NCBI GenBank assembly: GCA_965246995.1
Contig: OZ252008.1
Location: forward strand, 2,480,001-2,544,000
Source of the DNA: VXRJ01 sp965246995
GTDB taxonomy: Bacteria > Acidobacteriota > Vicinamibacteria > Vicinamibacterales > UBA8438
DNA: 64,000 bases
Direction: 5' to 3'
The notes beneath the pieces are model-generated. The model was not told the DNA's origin. It saw only the letters and a program-made list of their open reading frames with translations, and made no database searches. The translations under genes and the position numbers were made by a program. This document shows, in pieces, positions 43,661 to 51,279 of the stretch (its first letter is position 1; each line of letters opens with the position of its first letter).

Positions 43661-43689
43661 TTGACAATCGGCAGCGGGGCGGCTACGCT
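43661..43689 (+). promoter_or_regulatory. Promoter of the tol-pal operon
   Basis: A perfect TTGACA (43661-43666) lies 17 bases before TACGCT (43684-43689), about 60 bases upstream of tolQ. The -10 matches TATAAT at three positions but equals the TACGCT seen before the transglycosylase gene at 9286. Confidence 0.6.
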
Positions 43690-43748
43690 ACCGGGAGTCT
43701 GCGCCTTCCCAGCGGCGCGCCAGTGTCAGCATAGACGGGAGAACTGAG

Positions 43749-44603
43749 GTGCGTATCCTTGGATACTTTGCCTTTGTGATCCTTCAGGCGCCCGCGATGA
43801 CGGAGTGGCTCGAAGGGCTGCAAAGGCTATTCGATATCAGTGCAGGCGTCTTTCCTTTCTTGCAGGCGCTTGCACTGCAACCGGATGCCGCGATCGGAAA
43901 CGAATCGTCCGGCGCGTTCGGCAGCGGCATCATCGGCCTGATCGCGCGTTCGTCACCGCTATCTCAGGCGGTGCTTGCTTCGCTGCTGATTTTCTCGGTG
44001 GCGTCGTGGGGAATCATCCTCTTCAAGCTGTTGCAGTTTCGACGGGTCGACTCGCAGACCGGCGCGTTCGTCGAGATCTTTCGCAAGAGCCGGAAGTTTT
44101 CCGAGGTGCAGTCGGTCTGCAAGTCGCTCGCCGCCAGTCCGTTGGCCGGCGTCTTCCAGGCGGGCTATGCCGAACTGAATGCCCAGCTTCGGCAGGCGGA
44201 CGGCGGCGCTTCCGAAACCGGCCGACCACCGGCGCTGCGGAGCTTCGAAGCACTTGACCGCGCACTGCTTCGGGCGTCCAACGTGGAGGTAACGAAACTG
44301 GAACGCCACGTCACCCTGCTGGCCACGACGGCGAGCATCACGCCGTTCATTGGCCTGTTCGGAACCGTCTGGGGGATCATCATCGCCTTCCAGGGCATCG
44401 GTGAGACCGGGTCGACCAACCTGGCGGCGGTGGCGCCCGGAATCGCGGAAGCGCTGGTCGCAACCCTCGCCGGGCTGTTCGCCGCCATCCCGGCCGTCTA
44501 CTTCTATAATCACATGACCACCAAGGTGAAGTTGGCCGCATCGGCGATCGACGACTTCTCCCTCGAGTTCCTGAACATCGCGGAGCGGCACTTCTCGGCC
44601 TGA
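43749..44603 (+). CDS. tolQ: TolQ/ExbB-type proton channel protein
   Basis: TolQ forms the proton-driven motor with TolR that energises TolA during cell constriction. The 284-aa protein has three membrane segments, with SPLSQAVLASLLIFSVASWGIILF near 70-93 (described by its ends) and the second and third around LLATTASITPFIGLFGTVWGI and AEALVATLAGLFAAIPAVYFYN. It starts with GTG at 43749, nine bases after GGAG; an ATG at 43797 is an alternative. It is the first gene of tolQ-tolR-tolA-tolB-pal-cpoB. Confidence 0.93.
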   Translation: MRILGYFAFVILQAPAMTEWLEGLQRLFDISAGVFPFLQALALQPDAAIGNESSGAFGSGIIGLIARSSPLSQAVLASLLIFSVASWGIILFKLLQFRRVDSQTGAFVEIFRKSRKFSEVQSVCKSLAASPLAGVFQAGYAELNAQLRQADGGASETGRPPALRSFEALDRALLRASNVEVTKLERHVTLLATTASITPFIGLFGTVWGIIIAFQGIGETGSTNLAAVAPGIAEALVATLAGLFAAIPAVYFYNHMTTKVKLAASAIDDFSLEFLNIAERHFSA

Positions 44604-44615
44604 CGTCCACGCACC

Positions 44616-45077
44616 ATGCCAAAAGTACAGGCGGCGGATGGGGTTGGCGGCGGCGGGCGGCGGCGCGGGCGGCGCACCAGCACCTCGCTTTCCGAGATCA
44701 ACGTTGTTCCGCTGGTAGACGTGATGCTGGTACTGCTCGTCATCTTCATGGTGACGGCGCCGATGATGCAGCGCGGCCTCGACGTCCAACTGCCGGAGGC
44801 CCGTCGGGCGGAACCGCTGGTTTCCGAACGCATCTTCGTCACCGTTCCTCTCAGCTACCGGTCAGACGGCATCGTTCAGCTGGGTGACGACAACGTCCAG
44901 GTCAGCGTGCTCGCGGACCTCCTCCGGGACGAGATGGCGACGCGGACCGACAAGGCGGTTTTCCTGCGGGGCGATCAGGACATCACCTACGGTGAATTGG
45001 TCACGGTAGTGGACTACCTGAAGGAGGGAGGGGTGCAGGCGGTGGGCCTCGTGCTCGACCTGCCCCGCGAGCGGTAG
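44616..45077 (+). CDS. tolR: TolR/ExbD-type protein
   Basis: The 153-aa protein has a Gly/Arg-rich cytoplasmic tail, one membrane helix with the proton-conducting aspartate (VVPLVDVMLVLLVIF), and a periplasmic domain ending VDYLKEGGVQAVGLVLD. It pairs with TolQ in the proton motor. It starts 12 bases after tolQ. Confidence 0.92.
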   Translation: MPKVQAADGVGGGGRRRGRRTSTSLSEINVVPLVDVMLVLLVIFMVTAPMMQRGLDVQLPEARRAEPLVSERIFVTVPLSYRSDGIVQLGDDNVQVSVLADLLRDEMATRTDKAVFLRGDQDITYGELVTVVDYLKEGGVQAVGLVLDLPRER

Positions 45078-45109
45078 TTCGCGGTGTCTCCGACTCACGG
45101 TGAATAAGG

Positions 45110-45910
45110 GTGCAGGACGCGACATCACAGGTCATCGCGGAGCGGGCATACCCGCAGAAGGCATTGCGGCGGCCGTTTGCCTACTCTGCGGGGGCGCACG
45201 CGCTGTTCATGGTGGTAGCGCTCGTCGCGCCGTCCTCCTGGCTTGCGGCAGGTAGTGATGAGGCTGACTTGAACGTGATGACGCTCCGGCTGGGTGGCCC
45301 GGAAGGCCCGGGTGAGGGTGGATTGACCCCCCTCGGGGGGCGGCCCATTCAGCAGGTGGCGCCGCTTGCCGATGCGCGGCGGCCGGAGTGGATTCAGCCT
45401 CCGTCACCCGCCCCGCCGGAAATGATCCTGCCGGTACCCGATGCCGAGGCGCGCCGGCGCCCCGAACCGGAGGTCGAGACGAAGACGGAGCCGGAGGAGG
45501 CACGCGGCCGGACGCCGACACGGGGTCCGGAGGTGCGCGAAGGGACCTCGATGGCAGATACCGGTGTTCGGGGACTGGGCGACGGATTATCGTCCGGCGG
45601 CCTCGGAGGCGATGGACTCGATCTCGACGTGGGCGATTTCTGCTGTCCGGAGTATCTCGCCACGATGCTCGAGTTGATCCGTCGGCAGTGGGACAGCAAC
45701 CAGCCGGTGCCAGGCCTCGTCGTTATCCGATTCACCATACAGCGGAGCGGAGTGATTGGCGACGTCCAGGTAGCGCGCAGCAGCGGCCATGTCGCCCTCG
45801 ACCTGAGCGCGCAGCGTGCGGTGTTGCTCGCCGCAACCATCCCACCCCTGCCGTCGAGGTTTCCCGGAGAGGACCTTACCGTCCGACTCACGTTCGAGTA
45901 CCAGTCATGA
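45110..45910 (+). CDS. TolA/TonB-like energy transducer with C-terminal TonB fold
   Basis: The 266-aa protein has one N-terminal membrane segment (about 25-46), a Pro/Glu/Arg-rich periplasmic spacer (about 75-140) and a Gly-rich stretch (150-170). A TonB/TolA C-terminal domain follows: LIRRQWDSNQPVPGLVVIRF, GVIGDVQVARSSGH. It occupies the tolA place in the operon, and its size and domain suit a short TolA that spans the periplasm to reach Pal/TolB. It starts at a GTG and overlaps tolB by four bases. Confidence 0.85.
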   Translation: MQDATSQVIAERAYPQKALRRPFAYSAGAHALFMVVALVAPSSWLAAGSDEADLNVMTLRLGGPEGPGEGGLTPLGGRPIQQVAPLADARRPEWIQPPSPAPPEMILPVPDAEARRRPEPEVETKTEPEEARGRTPTRGPEVREGTSMADTGVRGLGDGLSSGGLGGDGLDLDVGDFCCPEYLATMLELIRRQWDSNQPVPGLVVIRFTIQRSGVIGDVQVARSSGHVALDLSAQRAVLLAATIPPLPSRFPGEDLTVRLTFEYQS

Positions 45911-47283
45911 TGCATATCGCACGCCCCTTGCCCCTTGCGTTCCTCTTGGCGGTGTCGGTTGCCGGCCCGTGGCTGTTGGCAGCGCCACCTCCCGGGCCTT
46001 CCAGCCAACGGTCCGAGGTGGATCTGCGGATCGGTGGACGGATTGGCGCGCAGCCGCGTTTCGCAGTTCCCGACTGTCTGACGCTAACGACCGATCGCGA
46101 GACGGCCGACGCGGCACAGATGTTGCCTCAGGTGCTTTGGGACGATCTGGAGTTCGAGCGGGAATTCCGGATGGTGGCGCGCGACACGTACGACTCGGTT
46201 CCGCGTGCCCGGACGCTGACGGACCTGTCTTTCGAAGCCTGGCGCGAGTTGGGCGCCGACGGAGTGATCAGTTGTACGGTCCGCCGTCTTGGCGAGGATC
46301 GTGTCGAGGTAGATGTCCGGCTGTTCAATACCCGGACATACGAATCGGCTGTCGGCGAACGTTATACGGGCAGCCTGCGCAACATCCGGGCCTACGCGCA
46401 CGCCTTCTCGGACGAGATACACCGGCGGCAGCGAGGCCTGGAGGGGGTGGCGCAGAGCCAACTTACGTTCACCTCCGATCGCGACAGCCAGTCCGTCCTC
46501 GGCCTGGTGCCTGATCGGCAGACAAAGGAGATCTACGTTGCCGATTACGATGGCGCAAATGTCCGCCGGGTGACGGTGGGCCGGACGCTTAACGTCAATC
46601 CGACCTGGGCGCCGGATGGTCGTGCGGTGGCGTACACGTCGTACCGCAGTGGTGTCCCCGACGTCGTCGTTTCCCACCTCTACGAGGGACGCCTCGAGAC
46701 ACCGGCCGCCGGCACCGGTGATGTGCACAACTTCCTGCCGGCCTACTCCTCAGACGGCACGCAGATCGCATTCATGTCGAACCGCGACGAGAACCTGGAG
46801 ATCTACGTGATGAACGTGGATGGCACCGGGCTTCGCCGCCTGACGACGCATCCGGGAATAGATACCAGCCCCACCTGGTCGCCACTTGGCCGCCAGATCG
46901 CATTCACCTCCGATCGGACCGGTTCTCCGCAGATCTATGTCGTCGGGGTCGACGGCACCGGCCTGCGCCGCATCACCTTCGAGTCGTACTGCGACCGGCC
47001 TACGTGGTCACCCAGCCCCTACAACGAGATTGCGTACGCGTCACGCACCGGGCCTGGTTTCGACATCAAGACTGTCGACCTCGCGACCAACGATGTACGG
47101 CAATTGACGTTTGGGCTTGGCACGAACGAGAGCCCAAGCTACTCCGCAAACGGGCGGCACGTTGCGTTCTCGTCGACCCGGGGTTCTGGTGACAAGCAGA
47201 TCTGGCAGATCGGACGGGACGGACGCGGACTGCGCCGCGTCACGCACTCCGGAAACAACGAGATGCCGAATTGGTCACGGTGA
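45907..47283 (+). CDS. tolB: TolB beta-propeller periplasmic protein
   Basis: The 458-aa protein has a signal peptide (about 1-25), an N-terminal alpha/beta domain (about 35-175) and a six-bladed beta-propeller built from repeated motifs such as NPTWAPDGRAVAY, FLPAYSSDGTQIAF, SPTWSPLGRQIAF and SPSYSANGRHVAF. TolB binds Pal and TolA in the periplasm. The frame continues far upstream within tolA, but the ATG at 45907 gives a clean signal peptide and overlaps tolA by four bases. Confidence 0.95.
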   Translation: MMHIARPLPLAFLLAVSVAGPWLLAAPPPGPSSQRSEVDLRIGGRIGAQPRFAVPDCLTLTTDRETADAAQMLPQVLWDDLEFEREFRMVARDTYDSVPRARTLTDLSFEAWRELGADGVISCTVRRLGEDRVEVDVRLFNTRTYESAVGERYTGSLRNIRAYAHAFSDEIHRRQRGLEGVAQSQLTFTSDRDSQSVLGLVPDRQTKEIYVADYDGANVRRVTVGRTLNVNPTWAPDGRAVAYTSYRSGVPDVVVSHLYEGRLETPAAGTGDVHNFLPAYSSDGTQIAFMSNRDENLEIYVMNVDGTGLRRLTTHPGIDTSPTWSPLGRQIAFTSDRTGSPQIYVVGVDGTGLRRITFESYCDRPTWSPSPYNEIAYASRTGPGFDIKTVDLATNDVRQLTFGLGTNESPSYSANGRHVAFSSTRGSGDKQIWQIGRDGRGLRRVTHSGNNEMPNWSR

Positions 47284-47309
47284 GATCACAGACGGAGGAC
47301 GGAGAACTG

Positions 47310-47915
47310 ATGACTATGCACAGGGGGCAGCGTACGGCGTGCCGTGTTCTGGTAGCGGCAGCGATTCTGTTCTGGGCTTCAGCCTGCGTGCGCCCGAACA
47401 TCCCGGCCACGTCTCCGGATCGGGTACTGCCGCCGCCATCCGACGAGGCATCGGCGGCCCCCCGTCCGGCACCCCCGCCGTCGGCACCCGCACGGGAGCC
47501 CACGCTTCCCCCGCCCGACCCTCCCGTCCTGCCGGAAGACGAGTTTTCCGCGCGGACGCTGGAGGAGATCAACCGCGAGGCACTACTTCAGCCGGTGTTC
47601 TTCACGTACGACAGTATCGAGCTGGACGGAGTAGCACTGGAAGCGATTCAGGCGAACGTGACTACACTCGAGTGGTACGCCAACTGGTCCATCACGATCG
47701 AGGGGCACTGTGATTCACGGGGTACGCCGGAGTACAACCTTGCCCTGGGTGAACGGCGAGCCCTCGCGGTGCGTGATCACCTGGTGAACCGGGGAATCGA
47801 CGCGGCGCGCATCCGGACGATCAGCTACGGCGAAGAGTTTCCGTTCGCGCCCGGCGAACACGAGGATGCATGGGCCGCGAACCGGCGTGTGCACTTCGTA
47901 ATCACGGCCCGCTAG
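47310..47915 (+). CDS. pal: Peptidoglycan-associated lipoprotein Pal
   Basis: The 201-aa outer-membrane lipoprotein has a lipobox (WASAC), a Pro/Ala-rich spacer and an OmpA-like peptidoglycan-binding domain (VFFTYDSIELD, IEGHCDSRGTPEYNLALGER, RIRTISYGEEFP). The ATG at 47310 has GGAG at good spacing; an upstream in-frame start would overlap tolB. An insertion sequence begins 46 bases after its stop, separating it from cpoB. Confidence 0.95.
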   Translation: MTMHRGQRTACRVLVAAAILFWASACVRPNIPATSPDRVLPPPSDEASAAPRPAPPPSAPAREPTLPPPDPPVLPEDEFSARTLEEINREALLQPVFFTYDSIELDGVALEAIQANVTTLEWYANWSITIEGHCDSRGTPEYNLALGERRALAVRDHLVNRGIDAARIRTISYGEEFPFAPGEHEDAWAANRRVHFVITAR

Positions 47916-47956
47916 GTCAGCCGGTGCAGATGTGGACACGCACCGCGAGTTGCAGG

Positions 47957-47961
47957 TGCTC
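47957..47961. repeat. Target-site duplication, left copy (TGCTC)
   Basis: TGCTC abuts the left inverted repeat of the insertion sequence and matches the five bases after the right repeat (49356-49360). Confidence 0.8.
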
Positions 47962-48013
47962 AGTCCTTTCCAATCCAGAAATGAGCCTGAAGCGGGCCGA
48001 TGAGCCAGACATG

Positions 48014-49303
48014 TCAGGCAGCCGGGTCAATGGACCGGAATAGCCGCGTGCGCGCCTCCTCAACGGCGCGCGCGGCGTCATTGTCGCTCAGGGCGAAGGC
48101 GATGTCGTCGAGCTGTTCGAAGGTGGTCCCCGGGTTGAGGTAGTCGGTGGCCCCGGGGAGCGACGTGAGCTTCTCGTAGGGCGTCATGATGTCGGCGTCG
48201 CGGTAGCGCTTGCGGACGCGCCCCTTGGCGTCGACCACCGTGCTGGGAAAGAAGCAGGGGCGGTGGAAGTTGAGGTAGGGCGAGAGGACGTTCTGGGTGA
48301 AGTCGTTGACGCGTTGGGCGTGGCGGCTGGGGATGTGGCCGTAGCCGAGGTGCTTGCGGACGACCGAGCCGTTCTTGCTCTCGACGAGGGCGTTGTCGTT
48401 GGTGTGTCGGGCTCGGGACTTGGTGAACTCGTCGATGTGGAGGGCTTGCAGCAGCGCGGCGACGGTGCGGTTGACGTATTCCGACCCGTTGTCGGAGTGG
48501 AAGCCGTGGAGGGTGAACGGGAAGGCGCGGAGCAGGGCGCTGAGGACCGGGGCCAGGCACGCGGCGTGGAGATGCTCGACCGAGCCGATGCACTGGAACT
48601 GGGTGACCTCATCCACCAAGTTCACGTGGTACAGGCCTTTAACGTCATCGAGGTCAGCCTGATGGACGGAATCGACCCGGACATAGCCGGGGCGCCCGAA
48701 CGGTGCCGGCCGGCGGCGCTCGCCGATCGCCACCTGCACCGGGCGCGTCGGCATGGGGGTGGTTCCGCGGCGCCGTTGATAGGTGATCGAGTGCCGCAGG
48801 TTGTAGAGATGGCCGTTCGAGATGCCGGCCAGGCGCTCGAACCGATGGTCGTCGAACCGATGGTAGGCGCGCGCACAGAGCGTGCGGGTGGCCGGTCCGG
48901 ACAGCGTGCCGTGGAGCCGGTCGACCTCGGCGAGCAGGCCGATGTCGGTGCTGCTGTAACGGCGCGGGAATGGTCGGCTGGGTGCGCCGCGGCGGTCGGC
49001 GATCCTCCCGGTGGCCCGGTGTTGAGTCACGAGCCGGGTGAGTTGGGCGCGCGACAGGCCGGTCACCTTGGCCAGCAAGCTCCGGAGCAGACCCTTCTCA
49101 GCCTTCCCCTGGTGGACATAGTCGAACCGTGTCAAGGTGCGCTCGATGAACCCGTAGGCGTCCGCTCGCGTCGACACATTCAGGTCGATCAGTCCGCTGC
49201 CGTCAAGGAACGCTCGAACGTGTTGCAGGGTCCGCAGGCGGTCTGTCTGGAGTGTCACGATCATCCTCCGATGATCCACCACCCAGCTCCCCTTCAGGCT
49301 CAT
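48014..49303 (-). CDS. DDE (rve integrase-fold) transposase
   Basis: The 429-aa protein has an N-terminal helix-turn-helix region (about 50-115) and an rve catalytic core. The acidic triad is visible: D in YVRVDSVH, D in HSDNGSEYVN and E in VESKNGS. The C-terminal part resembles IS481-like integrases. The open frame begins at an ATG (49303) inside the inner subterminal repeat; a later ATG at 49264 or GTG codons between could be the true start. It is transcribed against the tol-pal operon. There are no frameshifts, so the element could be active. Confidence 0.9.
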   Translation of the reverse strand: MSLKGSWVVDHRRMIVTLQTDRLRTLQHVRAFLDGSGLIDLNVSTRADAYGFIERTLTRFDYVHQGKAEKGLLRSLLAKVTGLSRAQLTRLVTQHRATGRIADRRGAPSRPFPRRYSSTDIGLLAEVDRLHGTLSGPATRTLCARAYHRFDDHRFERLAGISNGHLYNLRHSITYQRRRGTTPMPTRPVQVAIGERRRPAPFGRPGYVRVDSVHQADLDDVKGLYHVNLVDEVTQFQCIGSVEHLHAACLAPVLSALLRAFPFTLHGFHSDNGSEYVNRTVAALLQALHIDEFTKSRARHTNDNALVESKNGSVVRKHLGYGHIPSRHAQRVNDFTQNVLSPYLNFHRPCFFPSTVVDAKGRVRKRYRDADIMTPYEKLTSLPGATDYLNPGTTFEQLDDIAFALSDNDAARAVEEARTRLFRSIDPAA

Positions 49304-49349
49304 GTGTCGTTGGAAACAACTCCCCCTTCAGGCTCATGTCTCATTGGAA
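49289..49349. repeat. Tandem terminal units at the right end of the insertion sequence
   Basis: Two 27-base units, starting at 49289 and 49323, share CCCCTTCAGGCTCATGT and TTGGAA with a few changes between. They are likely transposase binding sites; the left end has one clear copy (47968-47996). Confidence 0.7.
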
Positions 49350-49355
49350 GAGACT

Positions 49356-49360
49356 TGCTC
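49356..49360. repeat. Target-site duplication, right copy (TGCTC)
   Basis: TGCTC directly follows the right inverted repeat and equals 47957-47961. Removing the element and one copy leaves a gap of about 100 bases between pal and cpoB. Confidence 0.8.
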
Positions 49361-49416
49361 TGGCGTTCGCTGTCGGGCCGGAGTACAGTAGTCAGAATAC
49401 CCTCCGGAGGATTGGC

Positions 49417-50334
49417 ATGAGACGCACCTTCACTGCGGTTGCAAGCTCTACGCTCGCCGTGATTCTGGCTCTCCCGGTTTCCGTCGTCGCCGCCGACCGG
49501 GAGCACGAGCAGCTGATGGCCGATATCCGGATGCTGCAGGAGCATGCGCTCCGCATCCATTTGATGATGAACGAACTTGACGTTCGCCTCGACGCGGTCA
49601 TGGCGGGTCAGGAAGCAATTAGTGAAACAATGCGCCGTGCGTTTGCGGACCATCAGCTGACCGCTGGGAACATTGCGACTGGCGTCCGTGTCGTGCGCGA
49701 GAAAGTGGACGAGTCGAACGTTCGGATCGCGTCGCTCTCTCAGGAGATCGAAGCGTTGCGCGAGGCAATCCCGCCGATGGCAATGCCGATGACGATGCTG
49801 TCGGTTGATCCCGAGACCGGACTGCCGCTCACGCCGTCCGGGATGCCTGCTATTGCGACCCGGGTAGCAGCCGGTACCGGTGCCGGCGCCAGTTCTCAGA
49901 ATGCGCTTCCGCCGCCCGTTGTCGCACCCGTCGCACCTGGCCTGGGCATGTCACCGCAGCGTTTGTACGACACTGCCTGGGCCGACTATACGAACGGGCA
50001 ATGGGCACTCGCGGTACAGGGTTTCGAGGCGTACATCGAGACCGTGCCGCAGTCCGATTTCGCGGACGACGCCACGTTCTATATCGGCCAGACGTATTTC
50101 GCGGAGAGCCGGTTCGATGAGGCGGTAGACGCCTTCGAGCAGGTATTGCTGAATTACCCCAACGGCGACGTCGTACCGGAAGCGTCCTACAAGCGGGGCC
50201 TGGCGCTCGAGCGGCTAGATGACCCGGATCGCGCGCGTCAGGCATTCGAACTCGTCGTAGTCAACTATGCGGAAAGCGACATGGCCGCACTTGCCCAGCA
50301 GGCGCTCGATCGACTCAGTCAACCCCAGCCGTAG
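49417..50334 (+). CDS. cpoB: CpoB/YbgF Tol-associated TPR protein
   Basis: CpoB coordinates peptidoglycan synthesis with outer-membrane constriction by Tol-Pal. The 305-aa exported protein has a signal peptide (about 1-26), an N-terminal coiled coil (about 30-110), a Pro/Ala-rich linker and a C-terminal TPR array (QRLYDTAWADYTNGQWALAV onwards, with FYIGQTYFAESRFDEAV). GGAGG seven bases before the ATG at 49417 fixes the start; an upstream frame runs into the insertion sequence. It normally closes the tol operon, but here the insertion sequence lies between it and pal, so its transcription may depend on a local promoter. Confidence 0.93.
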   Translation: MRRTFTAVASSTLAVILALPVSVVAADREHEQLMADIRMLQEHALRIHLMMNELDVRLDAVMAGQEAISETMRRAFADHQLTAGNIATGVRVVREKVDESNVRIASLSQEIEALREAIPPMAMPMTMLSVDPETGLPLTPSGMPAIATRVAAGTGAGASSQNALPPPVVAPVAPGLGMSPQRLYDTAWADYTNGQWALAVQGFEAYIETVPQSDFADDATFYIGQTYFAESRFDEAVDAFEQVLLNYPNGDVVPEASYKRGLALERLDDPDRARQAFELVVVNYAESDMAALAQQALDRLSQPQP

Positions 50335-50418
50335 TTGATCGACTTCACATAGAACGACAGGCAGCCACCACACACACCACACAGGTTCGAGCGCAGGCGC
50401 GCGGGGGTACAGCACATC

Positions 50419-50874
50419 ATGGCGAGTCTTTGCAAGATCAGTATTGTCGGTAATCTCGGCCGGGACGCCGAGCAGCGGTTCACACCGGGCGGCGACGCGG
50501 TCGTCACGTTCAGCGTCGCCACGACGGAAGTGCGGAACAACAGGGGCGAGCGCGAGGAGCACACCCAGTGGTTCCGCGTGGATTTCTGGGGCAAGCGCGG
50601 CGAGCGGATCAAGGACTACCTCACGAAGGGTCAGCGCGTCTACGTCGATGGTCGGCTCCGCGTGCGGGACTACGAGGACCGTGACGGCAAGGCGCGCTAC
50701 TCGCTCGACGTGCGGGCCGATGACGTCTTGCTGCTTGGCAGTCGGCGTGACAGTGAGAATCGCCAGGATCGCTACGAGGATCGCGCGCCGGCGCCGGCGC
50801 CGGCGTCGACCTCGGCGCCGTCGGGCGGCGGTGGCGGAAACGTCGATCTGGCGGACGACGATATTCCGTTCTAG
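50419..50874 (+). CDS. ssb: Single-stranded DNA-binding protein
   Basis: The 151-aa protein has an OB fold (ISIVGNLGRDAEQRFTPGG, WFRVDFWGKRGERI) and a Gly/Ala/Pro-rich tail ending in the acidic tip DDDIPF that recruits repair and replication partners. There is no Shine-Dalgarno sequence; instead a CA-rich tract precedes the ATG, with TACAGC five bases upstream. Confidence 0.96.
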   Translation: MASLCKISIVGNLGRDAEQRFTPGGDAVVTFSVATTEVRNNRGEREEHTQWFRVDFWGKRGERIKDYLTKGQRVYVDGRLRVRDYEDRDGKARYSLDVRADDVLLLGSRRDSENRQDRYEDRAPAPAPASTSAPSGGGGGNVDLADDDIPF

Positions 50875-50889
50875 CGCCGCGCTGTCGAT

Positions 50890-51276
50890 CTACGGATCGG
50901 AGGTTCCGGTGCGGCCGTAGCGATCGTCCAGTCGGACGACATCGTCCAGTTCGGGTGTCGAGACCTCGAAAAGGTCGCTGTCCTCGATAGCGGTCATCCG
51001 ATGAACCGTGCCGGGACGGATGCGAACTCGCTCGCCGGCCCGCATCTCCCAGTCGCGGCGGTCATCGCCGGTCCCCAGCTCGAACCGCAGGCGTCCGCGC
51101 CATAGGAGGATTGTTTCGTCCTTCCGCTCGTGGTACTGCAGGCTAAGGGCGTGGCCTGCCTGTACGTGGAGGAGCTTGCCGACGTACCGGTCCGTTTGCG
51201 CCCAGATCAACTCGTAGCCCCACGGTTTTTCAACGCGCCGCGCGGCGTCGCTCGCCGGGATCTTGCTTCCGCTCAT
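50890..51276 (-). CDS. Small cupin protein, mannose-6-phosphate isomerase-like
   Basis: The 128-aa protein is a single cupin like the C-terminal domain of type II mannose-6-phosphate isomerase/GDP-mannose pyrophosphorylase: EKPWGYELIWAQTDRYVGK, LSLQYHERKDETILLWRG, VRIRPGTVHRM. The metal histidines are present. Stand-alone copies are common and may act in sugar-nucleotide metabolism or as isomerases. It starts three bases after the rpoN stop, so it is probably cotranscribed with it. Confidence 0.88.
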   Translation of the reverse strand: MSGSKIPASDAARRVEKPWGYELIWAQTDRYVGKLLHVQAGHALSLQYHERKDETILLWRGRLRFELGTGDDRRDWEMRAGERVRIRPGTVHRMTAIEDSDLFEVSTPELDDVVRLDDRYGRTGTSDP

Positions 51277-51279
51277 GCG

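Larger units (their letters stand above)
47962..49355 (-). mobile_element. Complete insertion sequence with rve-type DDE transposase
   Basis: The element is 1394 bp. Its ends read AGTCCTTTCCAAT (47962-47974) and ATTGGAAGAGACT (49343-49355), inverted copies differing at two positions, and each is followed inwards by ATGAGCCTGAAG on the appropriate strand. TGCTC flanks both ends as a 5-bp target duplication. The right end carries a second, direct copy of the terminal unit (49289-49315 and 49323-49349, 34-bp period). A weaker second unit may lie at the left (48000-48013). The transposase frame is intact. It splits pal from cpoB. The family resembles rve/IS481-like elements, but I cannot name the exact group. 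Confidence 0.85.
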
